From positions 62,001-126,000 of the forward strand of contig JADNRV010000007.1 of the NCBI GenBank assembly GCA_015499995.1: a stretch of 64,000 nt of DNA. The letters are read 5' to 3'. Of the stretch, positions 12,592 to 22,960 are shown in pieces. Position 1 is the first letter of the stretch; each line of letters opens with the position of its first letter. The translations under genes were made by a program, and so were the position numbers. Below the pieces are notes generated by a model, which saw nothing but the letters and a program-made list of their open reading frames with translations, made no database searches and had not been told where the DNA came from. Origin of the DNA: Flammula alnicola. Taxonomy: Eukaryota; Basidiomycota; Agaricomycetes; Agaricales; Strophariaceae.

Positions 12592-12640
12592 AGATGCCTG
12601 AAGGCTGACTGATTTCCATTCTATTGTTCAACATCACCAA

Positions 12641-14807
12641 ATGGTTTCCGGAGAGTCGCCAGCGCAACCAGACCCAAACCCGTCGAGCAAGGCCTCTTCT
12701 AGGACTCTACTTCCAGGTTTTGGACGCCCTCTCAACTTCGTTCCCAGTAAACAAGATCCTGACTACATTGAAGACCTTTTCCGGAATGCGTTGAGCAGTA
12801 GGGATATCGCGAATGGGAGAGTCGCGTATGTTTTCAGTGTTCATATGGTGGGCTCATTTCAACACTGACTTAATGTCTAATCTACCAATAGATTGCGTAT
12901 GATTACTCTTCGCGAGTTTACCATGCTTCAGTTGATGAACAGCATCACCGACAAGCCAGACTGGCATGTCAAGGTATGTATATCAAAGATTCACAAGTTG
13001 CGACAGAGTCTTAACCCAATCTCAATTACAAATAGGTGAACAACCCAGAAATCACAACGAAATGGAGAGATGAGGCGCTTGCATCTGACAACGATATCAC
13101 CCCGAAGATGATCGACTGGTGTATTGAAGAGCTTCGCTACAAAGCGACCTTGGTTCCGAACCCTCCCGCAACCCCACCGCCCATTATCATTTATAATGGC
13201 GATGTGGTGAAGTCGGACGCTGCTCTGTCTACAGAATTCAAGCAAGCATTGCAGCAAGCTGTCGCAAAGTTTGAAAGCTCCATCCCTGACAAGTTCAAGG
13301 ATTGGCACCCAGGATCTGACGAGAAGGTTTGGGATTTGGTTCATCCTTCTCTCTTTCCACTCGTATATAGCCATACACGTGTCCTGGAGAACGGAGAGAC
13401 TACGACTTTGGACGATTGTATCGAGCGCTGTGGTCAAGGAAAGTCGCAGAGGTCCCTCCTGAAGACGCAACTACCGATATCGGGGCCGCCCACGGGCCTG
13501 GCTGGCGTCCCAATCCACTCCGGAAACCATATAGTGCAAAATTCCAATGGCTTCCTTGCGAAGTCGATATATCCGGAGAAGAAGCAAAGTGCGCTGAATG
13601 CTTGTTGGTCTCTTGTCGTAAATTCTCATGACCTTTCCAGGATAACGAGCTACATCAATAACCTTCATCCTATGACCGGAAAACCCCTCTATGAGCTTAT
13701 TGAGAAGCTTATTGACGCGTCCATTCCTCTCTGGGACTTGACTTTAGCTCCCCTTCAACAACCCTACTTCTACCATGACCGACGGATCGCGTACACAGGA
13801 TGTACTTATGATCCAGATCCTGAAAATGGTCCAGAGACAGATGGTCCACAGAGGATAACCGACGAAGATGAAGAAGGCTACGAAAGTGAAGACGAGTTCT
13901 ATGAGAGACGACAGAGGTGGTGCCAAGAAACTCGGCAAGTGGTGCGCCCTGAACCCGCAAAGCCATTTGCTCCACTATCTACCCCTCCGAAGTTCAGCTT
14001 AAGGGAAGAATATGGGAACAGGGGACTCCAAATAATCGTTAAATTGGCAAACATCGAGCTGACGCCTGAGAAGCCCGAGTACGATGGAGGCTCGTGGCAT
14101 GTTGAAGGTCAATTGGTAGGCAATGTTTCACTGTTAGATCTTGACCACTGTCTGATATAGGGCCTGCATAGAACGAGCACATTGTTGCTACCGCCCTTTA
14201 TTACCATTCTTGCTCCAATATTACACCTTCATCTCTGGCGTTCCGGCAGACATTTGACCGGGGAGATGCATCTGATATATCTCACGAACAAGATCATCAC
14301 GATTGGCTCAAGGTCGTTTTCGGTTGCGAGCAATATGGACCGGCAATCCAGGATGTAGGACGTGTGGAGACCCGCGAAGGTCGTCTCCTCACCTTCCCGA
14401 ATATCCTTCAGCATCGCGTCGGGCCCTTCAAACTCGCAGATCCCACGAAGCCAGGACACCGCAAAATCGTTGCGCTCTTCCTCGTGGACCCTAATATCAA
14501 GGTCATCAGCACCAGGCACGTCCCTTGCCAACGACAAGATTGGTGGTGGGAGTCATCTCAGTCGTTGCCCCAGAAACCAGGCCAAGCTTCGTCATCGTCC
14601 TCAGCCACAGTTCTCGGGAAGCATAGCTCGAATGCCGTAGAACTTCCACGCGAACTGCAAGATCATATTCTTGAAGATGTGGACTTCCCGATCAGCTTGC
14701 CAACAGCCGAGGCCTTGCGGAAGGAATTGATGGAGGAAAGAAAAGAATTTGTAGTTAACCACGGCACCGCCCTGACAAGTTCTATCATCTCTCTCTGCGA
14801 GCATTGA
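12641..14807 (+). pseudogene. DUF4246 gene, frameshifted copy
   Basis: Paralogue of the intact gene at 36868-39028. It has the same exon structure (MVSGESPAQPD..., LRMITLREFTMLQL, VNNPEITTKW, ITSYINNLHP, GSWHVEGQL, GRLLTFPNILQHRV) and matching introns, including 13588-13641. It lacks one base near 13440: the intact copy reads GGCAAAGTC where this one reads GGAAAGTC. The frame therefore shifts after DDCIERCGQGK and then hits foreign codons. Elsewhere the frame is kept, so inactivation looks recent. If the missing base were a sequencing error the gene would be functional. Confidence 0.8.
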
Positions 14808-14836
14808 ATTTTGAAGTCGTTATACGTTCACTATCA

Positions 14837-15319
14837 GTAAGTACCCGTTTGATTACGACCGGAGATGTATTCAATGTGCGGAAACCGATATGCTACAATG
14901 GGTCGTAAAAGGCGTAAAAAAAGGCGTGAATAGAAAAAATGCAGGTGGTGTGTATTAGAAGAACAAGGAAAGAGGAAATCCAAAAAATGAGGATGAATGT
15001 AAATGCCGATGATGCTGATGAATGAGAAAAGAAAAAAAATGCCTGTATCATGCATGTATCATCGTGAGGGTAATAAAAAAAAGCGTTAAAGCCAACGATG
15101 CATCTTGTGTCTAAAAGTACATACATCTGCCGTGCAGAAGAGAATACTCTAAATGGCGACCATTCTAAAATGTTGTTCGTAGCGTACAGTCTTCGAGGCG
15201 TCAAGTCCAACAGAGAAAGAACCCTATGGCCTCTGACCAAGAAAAAGAAGAAAAAATCCAGAGTTTCCATGCACACACAAGTCCATGTCCCGCGAACGGG
15301 ACGAGAAAGGAGGTTTGTC
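14837..15319. other. Junction flank of duplication arm 1
   Basis: Sequence beyond the end of arm 1 and 3' of the proline-rich gene. At about 14860-14908 (minus strand) it carries a short dispersed repeat, containing CATTGTAGCATAT, that also occurs at 44571-44620 and about 44925-44960. No gene recognised. Confidence 0.5.
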
Positions 15320-16772
15320 CTATCCAACGCTCCGCCGCAGATACTCCTTCCTACTCCGGCCCGTACTGAGATCGTACACCCTCCGATGCGCCCTATACGG
15401 GAGGACATACGGCCCGCCAGGAAGAGGCTGCGACGACGACGCCTGCACAGGCACAGGCGCATACGGAGACGGGCTCGTCACAGCAGAATGCAACTGCATG
15501 CTGCTGGAGTATTGCGGTTGAGGTTGAGAAGGAGGAGGGGGTATGCCGATGCCGGTGAAGTAATTCGACGCGTGCAGAGGGGGCGTCGACATGGCGGAGT
15601 GCGTCGCAGGCGAGCCGCCGCTGCCGTAGGTCGACCATGCTGGTGGGCCGGGTCCTATTCCTAGTCCTATAGGGGGCGGAGGGGCGAACGCAGAGCTGGG
15701 TCCTGCCGTTGAAGCAGACGCTGCTGTGTTGGAGAACACGCTGAAGGTCGATGCATTTGCTGGTGCGGAACGAGGCGGCTGGAGCAGGGACGCGTCCTGT
15801 GTCTGCAAGGGTTGTGTATGTGGGGTTTTGGTTGGTTGGTTGGTTGGTTGTTTTTGGATTGCGGATTGCGACGATTAAAGAACGGCCGATGGGATGAGGT
15901 TGAAGATGCGACCAAGCAAGCAGAAGATGCACAAAAAGAGGCAAATTTCAGCAAGGGCGGAGGTTACAGGTACTAGGAGAAGAGAGAGAGAAAGAGTAAG
16001 AATAGATTACAAACACGACATAATTTAAAAGGGGGAAACGTGAAAGGTTCGCCCATATGGGATGCTTGGAAAGTTATCGGAAGAAGTTACTCACCATGAC
16101 GGGTACCTGGGCTGCCCTGTGGGGGTGATGCATCATGAAATATCCCGGGTGGCCAGCGCTGCCGCCCATGACCGGTGGGTATCCGTACTGATACCCTGAG
16201 GAAACGGGGGGCGACGCCATGTTGTAGTACGCCGCCGATTGGTGCGAGCGCGAGCGCAATTGCGCCGAATGCGACCTGTGGCGGTGATGTGCTGACGGCC
16301 TATGATGCGGGGCAGTCATGTACGTCGGGGGCATCATCATCGGCGGAGGGGACACCATCGGCGGGGCCATATGATGGAACGCGCCTGGGGCGGCGCCGCC
16401 GTGCTGGGGTGCGAACATCATGCCTGGGCTTGCGAGAGGTAGAGGCATGGGGCCCGGACCATCGCCGTACTCCTCTGAGGACTCGGAGTCGGGCGGGGGT
16501 GGGGCATGCACGAAGAGCTGGCGCGGCTGCTGCTGCTGCCAGTGGTGGCCGCCATTTGCATACTGCTGACGCAGAGGCGAAGTCGGGGGCGAGCGCTTCG
16601 GTTTCGAATACGAGTCGTACGATGGTTGCCGAGGGCGCATTGCTGCTGAGGGACCAACGGCATGCTCGAACTGGGGCCTGTGCTGCTCGGTGGTGTCGAC
16701 CCAGTTCGCGATGCGGTTCTGAGTGGCGAGATGCCGCTCATAGGCCTCGGGGGAATAATCGTATTCGGTCAT
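15320..16772 (-). CDS. Proline/histidine-rich low-complexity protein
   Basis: Function not recognised. The first exon (16772 to about 16096) starts MTEYDYSPEAYERHLATQNR and continues as a disordered Pro/Met/His/Gln-rich chain with segments such as PPMVSPPPMMMPPTYMTAPH and HHRPSAHHRHRSHSAQLRSR. An intron of about 295 nt (donor after VPVM, acceptor before TQDASLLQPP) leads to a second Pro/Ser-rich exon, which includes AFAPPPPIGLGIGPGPPAW and ends SRKEYLRRSVG. There is no signal peptide or membrane segment. Composition suggests an intrinsically disordered regulatory or RNA-related protein, but that is speculation. Confidence 0.65.
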
Positions 16773-17413
16773 ATCGTCAGGGAGAGAAGGGGGGAATAAA
16801 AAAAGAAAAGGAGAAAAGGAAAAGAGAACGGGCTCGAGGAGCTGTTGACTCTGTGGGAGAAAGGAATGAGAGACGGCTGGATTTATACTCGACTGCACCC
16901 CCCGGTTCCCTAACGACCGGTGTGGCTGAGGCTCGCAGCTATGGGGACGATAGAGTCACAGATGAACAAACGCAGCGGGGCAGTGCCCTGTACCAGATCG
17001 GGTTTCTCCGCCCCTTGGTCCGGATCAACAAGTTGAACAACAACACGCACACAACACGCAGCAATGACGGCCAACCCGCAAAAAACAAAGGCCGTTGTCA
17101 TGTCCGACTACTCCCCGTACACCGCCTCACTCATCTTACGAACAAGACACCCGATAGTTCCGTCCAATCCGAGTCTTGAATTAAAAGAAGAGCCATGCGA
17201 CTATCAAATGACGACGTTCGACGCCAATCTACAACAATACACTAACTAAAGGGGCCAGCGTCCTCCAGCACGCGCAGTAACATACTAATAACACACTCCA
17301 CGAGTCCATCCATCCATTAAACAGCACGCACTCAAAAACCTATGCTATGAAGTAACGATGAGCTCAGAGCATTGCGCAGCGATGACGCAGTAAAAAAGCT
17401 ATTCACCAACACC
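16773..17413. other. Promoter of proline-rich gene and 3' flank of peptide gene
   Basis: No supported gene. The part near 16773-16900 is likely the 5' leader of the proline-rich gene, with purine-rich AAAAGAAAAGG runs on the plus strand. Confidence 0.45.
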
Positions 17414-18268
17414 TCAGTAGGGCACGATCTGGCCATTGGGGGACTTCACTGGGTCTTCCGCTGGGATTTGGCGGCGCTTGTAGGGCTCGATCGTGCCGTT
17501 GGGCGACTTTACGGGGTCCTCGGCGGGGATCTGACGACGACGGTAGGGCTCAATCGTGCCGTTAGGGGCCTTGACCGGATCCTCAGCGGGAATCTGGCGG
17601 CGCTTGTAGGGCTCGATCGTGCCGTTAGGGGACTTGACTGGGTCTTCTGCAGGAATCTGACGACGACGGTAAGGCTCAATGGTGCCGTTAGGGGCCTTTA
17701 CTGGGTCCTCGGCAGGGATCTGGCGGCGCTTGTAGGGCACGATCTGGCCGTTAGGGGACTTGACTGGGTCCTCAGCGGGAATTTGTCGACGCCTGTAAGG
17801 TATGATCTGGCCGTTGGGTGCCTTCACCGGGTCCTCAGCTGGGATTTGGCGGCGCTTGTAGGGTATGATCTGGCCGTTTGGCGACTTCACTGGGTCCTCG
17901 GCGGGAATCTGACGACGACGGTAGGGCACAATTTGACCGTTGGGTGCCTTCACTGGGTCCTCAGCAGGGATCTGACGACGCCTATAGGGTACAATCTGGC
18001 CATTGGGCGCCTTGACCGGGTCCTCGGCAGGGATCTGACGTTTGACGTAGACCGGGATGGTCTCCAGAGGTTCGGGCGAGCGCTGGGCTACGCTCCTCAT
18101 AGCGACCTGATGTATCATGATTTATGTCAGGTGATGGGAACTTGTTGTAAAAATATGATTGGATGGGTAAAGCTGACTGACCTTCATAGGCATGGGTATC
18201 GAAGCTGCCATTGCCTGGCCGGCGAGGGCGAACGTCAGGAAGGCAATGAGGGCTGTTCTGGAAAACAT
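17414..18268 (-). CDS. Secreted multi-copy peptide precursor (Kex2-type repeats)
   Basis: Two exons: 18268-18182 and 18106-17414, joined across a 75-nt GT-AG intron. Exon 1 codes a signal peptide, MFSRTALIAFLTFALAGQAM followed by AASIPMP. After a short pro-segment (SVAQRSPEPLETIPVYVKR) come ten head-to-tail 18-residue units of the form QIPAEDPVKAPNGQIVPY. Units are separated by RRR or KRR; the last ends directly at the stop. The total is about 259 residues. The basic triplets fit cleavage by a Kex2-like Golgi protease with trimming of the C-terminal basic residues, releasing 18-mers with N-terminal Gln. Position 10 is Ala or Ser, and positions 14-16 are QIV, QII or TIE, giving six distinct peptides. 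This architecture defines fungal Kex2-processed repeat proteins; I do not recognise the peptide. No peptide-modifying enzyme gene lies nearby. Confidence 0.88.
17417..18037 (-). repeat. Ten 63-bp coding tandem repeats
   Basis: Each unit codes 18 residues plus three basic residues (the last lacks them). Ala-type units are always followed by RRR. Ser-type units are followed by KRR, except the final unit. Units 2-9 alternate Ala, Ser, so the real amplification unit appears to be a 126-bp dimer. Units 6-9 carry TIE and units 1-5 and 10 carry QIV or QII. Confidence 0.92.
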
Positions 18269-18513
18269 GGTGGAAAAGCGTGCAAAAGTGAACGAAGGGA
18301 AAGAAGTGCTCCTGTGCGTGGGACGACGACGAAATGAAAGTGAAAAGAGTTGTAAAAAGGCTCAAGTCGGATAGGGCGCGCCTGCGGCCGGGGCTGAAAC
18401 GAAGAACTGGGTTGAAGAAAAAGTGGTCAGAAAAACCTAAGGGAGAGGAGGCAGAGACTTACAGGAAGGAAAAAGAAACGAAGAAGGGGGAAGAAAGAGA
18501 AGGAAAGGTGTTG

Positions 18514-18528
18514 GGGTATTTAAATAAA
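18514..18528 (-). promoter_or_regulatory. TATA-like element upstream of peptide gene
   Basis: An AT-rich TATTTAAAT box about 250 bp upstream of the ATG at 18268, consistent with a regulated TATA promoter and a leader of about 200 nt. Suggestive only. Confidence 0.3.
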
Positions 18529-18949
18529 AGACTCGGGCATGTTGGTCGACACACGACGACAGCGACACCAATCTGATATGATGGTCGCGACCACTCCATT
18601 TTTAGATCACACGTGATGCATTAGATTTTTATTTTTAGATGGTCCAGTAATATTCTTTAATTTCTTACCTCTTTTTCTATCCAATCCTGGCTCTGCTAAC
18701 AATGTTAGTGGGGACGGGCATTCACGGTTCGTCTGATGGCGCTTAGTCACATAGCACAGCCACCCAAGAACGCGCCGATCGCCACTTGCCTCTCTCATTC
18801 ATGTCTACATTGCTGTATCCACTCCCATTTGCTCCGAATACCACAAGAAATAAAGTATTAATGTATCTGCTACAAGATAAGTACATATTAGTTAGGTATT
18901 GCAGTGAAATATAGCAAAATTTACAAGATAATTAGTAGGTTTATAAATT

Positions 18950-19165
18950 TCAAGAGTAATCATCCATTTCGGCGTCGTCTTCAGCCTCCCAGTCATCACT
19001 TACTGGGATTGGCATATCAAAAGTAAGTCCCGGAATGCTTTCACCATGTTCCAAAACAAATGCCTGATAGCGAATAAATTCAGCTTCCAAAGCAGCCTGG
19101 AGATCGGCCTTCTTTTTAAATCGGCTCTTGGCTGGGACATCTGGTAAGCCTCGAAAGCGTAGCAC
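18950..19165 (-). CDS. Short SAP-like open frame, probably transposon-associated
   Basis: A 71-codon frame reading FRGLPDVPAKSRFKKKADLQ near its start and ending in an acidic tail (DDWEAEDDAEMDDYS). The arrangement (short basic motif, GLP, KADLQAAL) resembles a SAP DNA-binding helix pair. It abuts repeats, and the related sequence AAGCCTCGAAAG recurs at 20105-20117. There is no intron or upstream exon I can place, so it may be a fragment. Confidence 0.3.
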   Translation of the reverse strand: MLRFRGLPDVPAKSRFKKKADLQAALEAEFIRYQAFVLEHGESIPGLTFDMPIPVSDDWEAEDDAEMDDYS

Positions 19166-19235
19166 GGTCAGTCACGGTGTGACATACGTGTCTGCGTGAC
19201 TTCCACCTGCATCCAGAGTGACATTCGTAGTTGGC

Positions 19236-19919
19236 GACTTTTAGCCCCAAGCACGTGATTCTTTCCGTTATGTAACGCTCTTGAGCTGGTCAAATGCACG
19301 AACTGGTTTGTTTTACGGTGTGTGGCACGGTGGAACACAGAGAGGACTTGTAAATTCAAAGTCTCTCCGTTTATCTAGAGCATCTCTGACAAGTCTTTAT
19401 GCATTTATTATTCTTCATGCTTTAAAATAGGTGGAATTAAAAATATTATCATTATCTACATTGAAAACATAGTCTAATCATCATCTCTCTAATGCAAAGA
19501 GAGGACAAAACCACTACTAATCATATAACTACCTCCATAACAGTGGCATGGTTAAAATGGTGATGACTACCCCCACCAGACCATAAATCATATATATCTA
19601 CCTCAGAAGATGTATGGACATCATAACACCTCACAAAGAAGACGTACATTGATGGCCACTGATGGAGCAATGGGGGCCTATGGACTGTGGCGAGAGTGAG
19701 AGGGGCAAAGAGGTCAGGAGAATACATATAATGCTGTGAGGGGAGCTTGAACAGTGTGGTGGGCTTGGGAGGCTTGCAAACACAACGACGAGGAAGGTGA
19801 CGGTGGTAAGAGGAAAGATGAGCGGTGCCACCAATCATGCGGACGTGAACTGAGTTGGGAGCGTTCAATTTCCAGCATTACATAATGGTTTTAACATCAC
19901 GTGCATGGGGCTAAAAGTC
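19236..19919. mobile_element. Candidate non-autonomous TIR element (MITE-like)
   Basis: The ends 19236-19280 and 19874-19919 are inverted copies of each other: GACTTTTAGCCCCA, then GCACGTGAT and, after a variable gap, TTATGTAA. Length is about 680 bp. No transposase and no clear target-site duplication seen. Confidence 0.5.
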
Positions 19920-20006
19920 AAAAACTGACATTCGTCCGTCCCGCCTACAAAAGCGGCATCTCTCCGGATTCCTTCCATATTTTGCAGGCGCATATTTGAA
20001 ATGTAG

Positions 20007-20119
20007 ATCTTTCGAGGCTTGGCAAGCATTTTCATCCAAATTAAATTGGAGGATAATTTTAAAATTTATCTTTTGCTCATCATCTGCAGCATTCTTATAC
20101 TTGCCAAGCCTCGAAAGAT
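20007..20119. repeat. Perfect 20-bp inverted repeat (hairpin)
   Basis: ATCTTTCGAGGCTTGGCAAG at 20007-20026 is exactly inverted at 20100-20119, with a 73-bp AT-rich spacer. This could form a stem-loop or be the ends of a very small foldback element. Confidence 0.75.
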
Positions 20120-20287
20120 TATTATATGTTGATATATTTTATGCAAAGACATCACGAGCCCGGCCCAAAATAGGGCATACAGGCGGTACGGCGTTTTTGA
20201 ATTGGGTTTTGGCGGTACGGTCTTAGAAGTAAGCATGTACAAACAAAATGAGTGCTGAGCAGGTCATGCCCGTCCCCACTAACAACC

Positions 20288-22807
20288 ATGTCGGACCCTC
20301 GCTTCGCCAGACTAAAATCCGACCCTCGCTTCCGCCGCCCCAAAACCAAAAACACAAAAGTCGTCATCGACGAGCGCTTCAAAAGTGTTTTCAAGCAGGA
20401 CAAGAAGAAAAACGGCATGTTGATGCCAACCATCTCTCTCATTCGTGTTTGCTGATTGGGCGCAATGTTATTATTACAGCGGGCCGCAAGGTCGACAAGT
20501 ACGGGCGTCCCATCTCTGATACGCAGGAACAAGACAACCTACGACGGTATTACCGTTTGGAAAACGATGATGCCGAAAAGGACGACGACGTCGTCCCGCG
20601 AAAGCCTGATCTTGCGCGTGGAGAGGTCCTCCTCGAGTCATCGGACGAGGAAGACGAAGAAAACGCACTAGACTCTGATGAATCGGACGACGGAGGCTTC
20701 GTCACCCTCGGCGGCGATTCCTGCAGGCCCATAGCCGTGCCCAACGAGGAGGACGAGGACGCCGAGGTCGATTTGGACGAAGACGATGACGAGGACAACT
20801 TTGCCGACCTCGATGCGCAGGCAGCGAGTTATGCCAAAACCCACCGAGAGGAAGGAGACGACCAGGAGGCGGCAGAGCGCACGTCCCGGCTGGCTATCGT
20901 CAACCTCGACTGGGACCACGTCCGCGCGCACCACTTGTACAAGATCTGCGGGTCCCTCGTGTCTCCTACCGCGCCTGTCGTGCGTGCGTCCTCGTCTGCG
21001 ATAGTGGAACCCGCACCTGACCGGCGGCGAACCGGAAGAGGCCAGCCGGGCGCCCAAGTAAACGTCGCTCGAGGGAAGGTGCTCAGCGTGCGTGTATACC
21101 CGAGCGACTTTGGCAAGCAGCGGATGGCGCGAGAGGAGAGGGAAGGTCCGCCGCCGGAGATATTCAAGAAGAAAGATTTGGACGTCGACGATATCGACGA
21201 AAAGAACGTGTATGAGGTTGGAGGCGAGGACGAGTACGATGAGGATAAGTTGCGGAAATACCAGCTGGAACGATTGAGGTGGGTTTCTTTTCTTTTGTGC
21301 GTCGACGATAATTTCTTATTGAATATATCAGGTATTACTATGCGATCGTGACGTGCGATACGGTGGACGCAGCATCACATATATACAACGAGCTGGAGGG
21401 CACAGAGCTTGAACGCTCTGCGAACGTTTTTGATATGAGCTTCGTTCCTGAGGATATGTCCTTTGAAAACGAGCCACGGTAAGTCATCCATCCTTCAATA
21501 CATTTTCCCCCCAATTTCCTCATTCCATTCATAGAGACGAAGCTACCGATGAGGTAAACACACAATACAAAGCTGTCGAATTCGTTACCGACGTAAGTCT
21601 CTCCTATCTCTACAAAATTCTTAAATCCCTAAATAACCCATCACCCCAGGCTCTACGACACTCAAAAGTCAAACTGACATGGGACGACGACGACCCGGAG
21701 CGAAACCAAGTTACGCGACGTGCGCTGACACGGAAGGAAATCGAGGAGTCCGATTTCCGGGCGTACATCGCCAACACGTCCTCCGAGTCCGAGTCGGACG
21801 GTGCGGAAGGCAAGGGCGGCGCTCCGAAGCAACAGAAGAAGAAGGACAAGAAGGACAAGAAAGCGTCGAGGGATAAGTTGCGAGCGCTCCTGCTGGGCGG
21901 CAACGACGATGCCATGCCGGAAGGATGGGGAGACGATGCTGGGGGCGACGACGATGTGGATATGGAGATCACGTTCACGCCGGGCCTCAGTAAGAAGGAC
22001 GACAAGGACGAGACGACGCTGGAGAGGTATCAGCGGAAGATGAGGGAGAAGAGGAAGAAGAGGAAGGAGGAGGTCAAGGATAAGGATACGGATGAGCGTG
22101 AGGTTGGTGGTAAGAAAGAGACGAAGTTGGAAGACGACTTTTTCGAGGCGGGTAGCGACGACGAGCAGGGTCAAGCAGAACAGGAAAAGCCTGCTAAAGG
22201 CAAATCGAAGAAAGATAAGAAGCAGAAAAGCAAGAAGAGTAACCAGGATGGTGGGGATGATGATGAAGATAAACCCGCCGCTCGCGCAGAGGCGACTGCG
22301 GAGGAACTGGCACTGCTCGTCGCGTCTGACAACCCCAACGCGGAGCCGAAACACTTCAACCTCAAGTCCGTCATCAAAGCCGAGAAGCAGAAGAAGAGAA
22401 GAAAGGGGCGGAAAGGCAAGACGACGGAGGACGACAACGAGGCCCAGGAGGACTTTGTCATGGACGTCAAGGACGAGCGGTTCAAGGTCTTGTTCGAGGA
22501 TCATCAGTTCGCTATCGATCCTACCAATCCTCAGTACGTGTGTTTTCTGAAGGAAGTTCGCGTGGGTGCTGACGATATTTTCTTCTTTTCTTTTAGTTTC
22601 AAGAAGACGAAAGCCATGAGCGCGTTGCTTGACGAGCGTCAGAAACGCCAACGTGAACTGCGCGACGAGCACGTGGAAGGTGCTCCTAGCAGGCCGAAGA
22701 CCACAGGAGAGACTGGTCCGAAGAGTCTGCAGAGTTTGGTGGAGAGCGTGAAGAGAAAGAGTACGAATATAGAGCCATCGGGTCAGGGTAAACGTAGGAA
22801 GCTATAG
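20288..22807 (+). CDS. ESF1: Pre-rRNA processing protein ESF1
   Basis: Nucleolar protein needed for 18S rRNA maturation. It starts MSDPRFARLKSDPRFRRPK. After the first intron come KVDKYGRPISD, long acidic tracts, and the family core YYYAIVTCDTVDAASHIYNE followed by FVPEDMSFENEPR. The C-terminal NUC153-type block reads DERFKVLFEDHQFAIDPTNP. The tail is Lys-rich and nucleolar in character. The first intron (20415-20479) needs a GC donor (GCATGT) to keep the frame; further introns lie near 21280-21330, 21480-21540, 21595-21650 and 22535-22598. The long open frames on the opposite strand are composition shadows. Confidence 0.92.
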
Positions 22808-22960
22808 TAGAACCGACATCCGTACTATTCCTCATATTGTTCGATTTGCACGCTCCCATGAAGCATATTCTGGTTCCTCGGTAAAACAAACATCGCTATT
22901 AATTTGAGCGAGCACTCCATTATACATTGTGCGGTAACTATTGATATGGTGGCCGAGATA

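Larger units (their letters stand above)
10001..12640. other. Non-coding part of duplication arm 1
   Basis: About 2.6 kb with no convincing protein gene. It includes AT-rich purine tracts (10620-10700), a two-copy tandem repeat near 11290-11400, and a stretch (11600-12010) mirrored at 42550-42940. On the minus strand at about 11640-11770 is the counterpart of a 41-codon open frame also present in the second arm. The promoter of the DUF4246 gene lies at its right end. Confidence 0.5.
9960..14836 (+). repeat. Inverted segmental duplication, arm 1
   Basis: This stretch is near-identical, in reverse orientation, to 36839-44573. Homology starts within the NAA38 coding end, at the sequence for RAMALDGMYIW, and stops shortly after the DUF4246 stop codon. 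It is about 4.9 kb, against about 7.7 kb for the partner; the difference is a block of about 2.8 kb around 39.3-42.2 kb absent here. I saw no terminal repeats or transposase, so this looks like a segmental copy rather than a simple transposon. Confidence 0.9.
18269..20287. other. Repeat-rich intergenic region
   Basis: About 2 kb between the peptide gene and ESF1. It contains the promoter of the peptide gene (to about 18600), a short open frame with a SAP-like look (18950-19165), an inverted-repeat element (19236-19919) and a short hairpin (20007-20119). The remainder is AT-rich and unassigned. Confidence 0.5.

Noticed and set aside
9960..14836. DNA transposon with DUF4246 as cargo
   Set aside because: No terminal inverted repeats, target duplication or transposase at the homology edges, and one edge lies within a host gene.
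17372..18337. Long plus-strand open frame of 321 codons across the peptide repeats
   Set aside because: It is the complementary shadow of the 63-bp coding repeats; the minus strand has the signal peptide, intron and dibasic sites.
21662..22672. 336-codon minus-strand open frame
   Set aside because: Composition shadow of the Lys/Glu-rich ESF1 exon on the plus strand; no family features.
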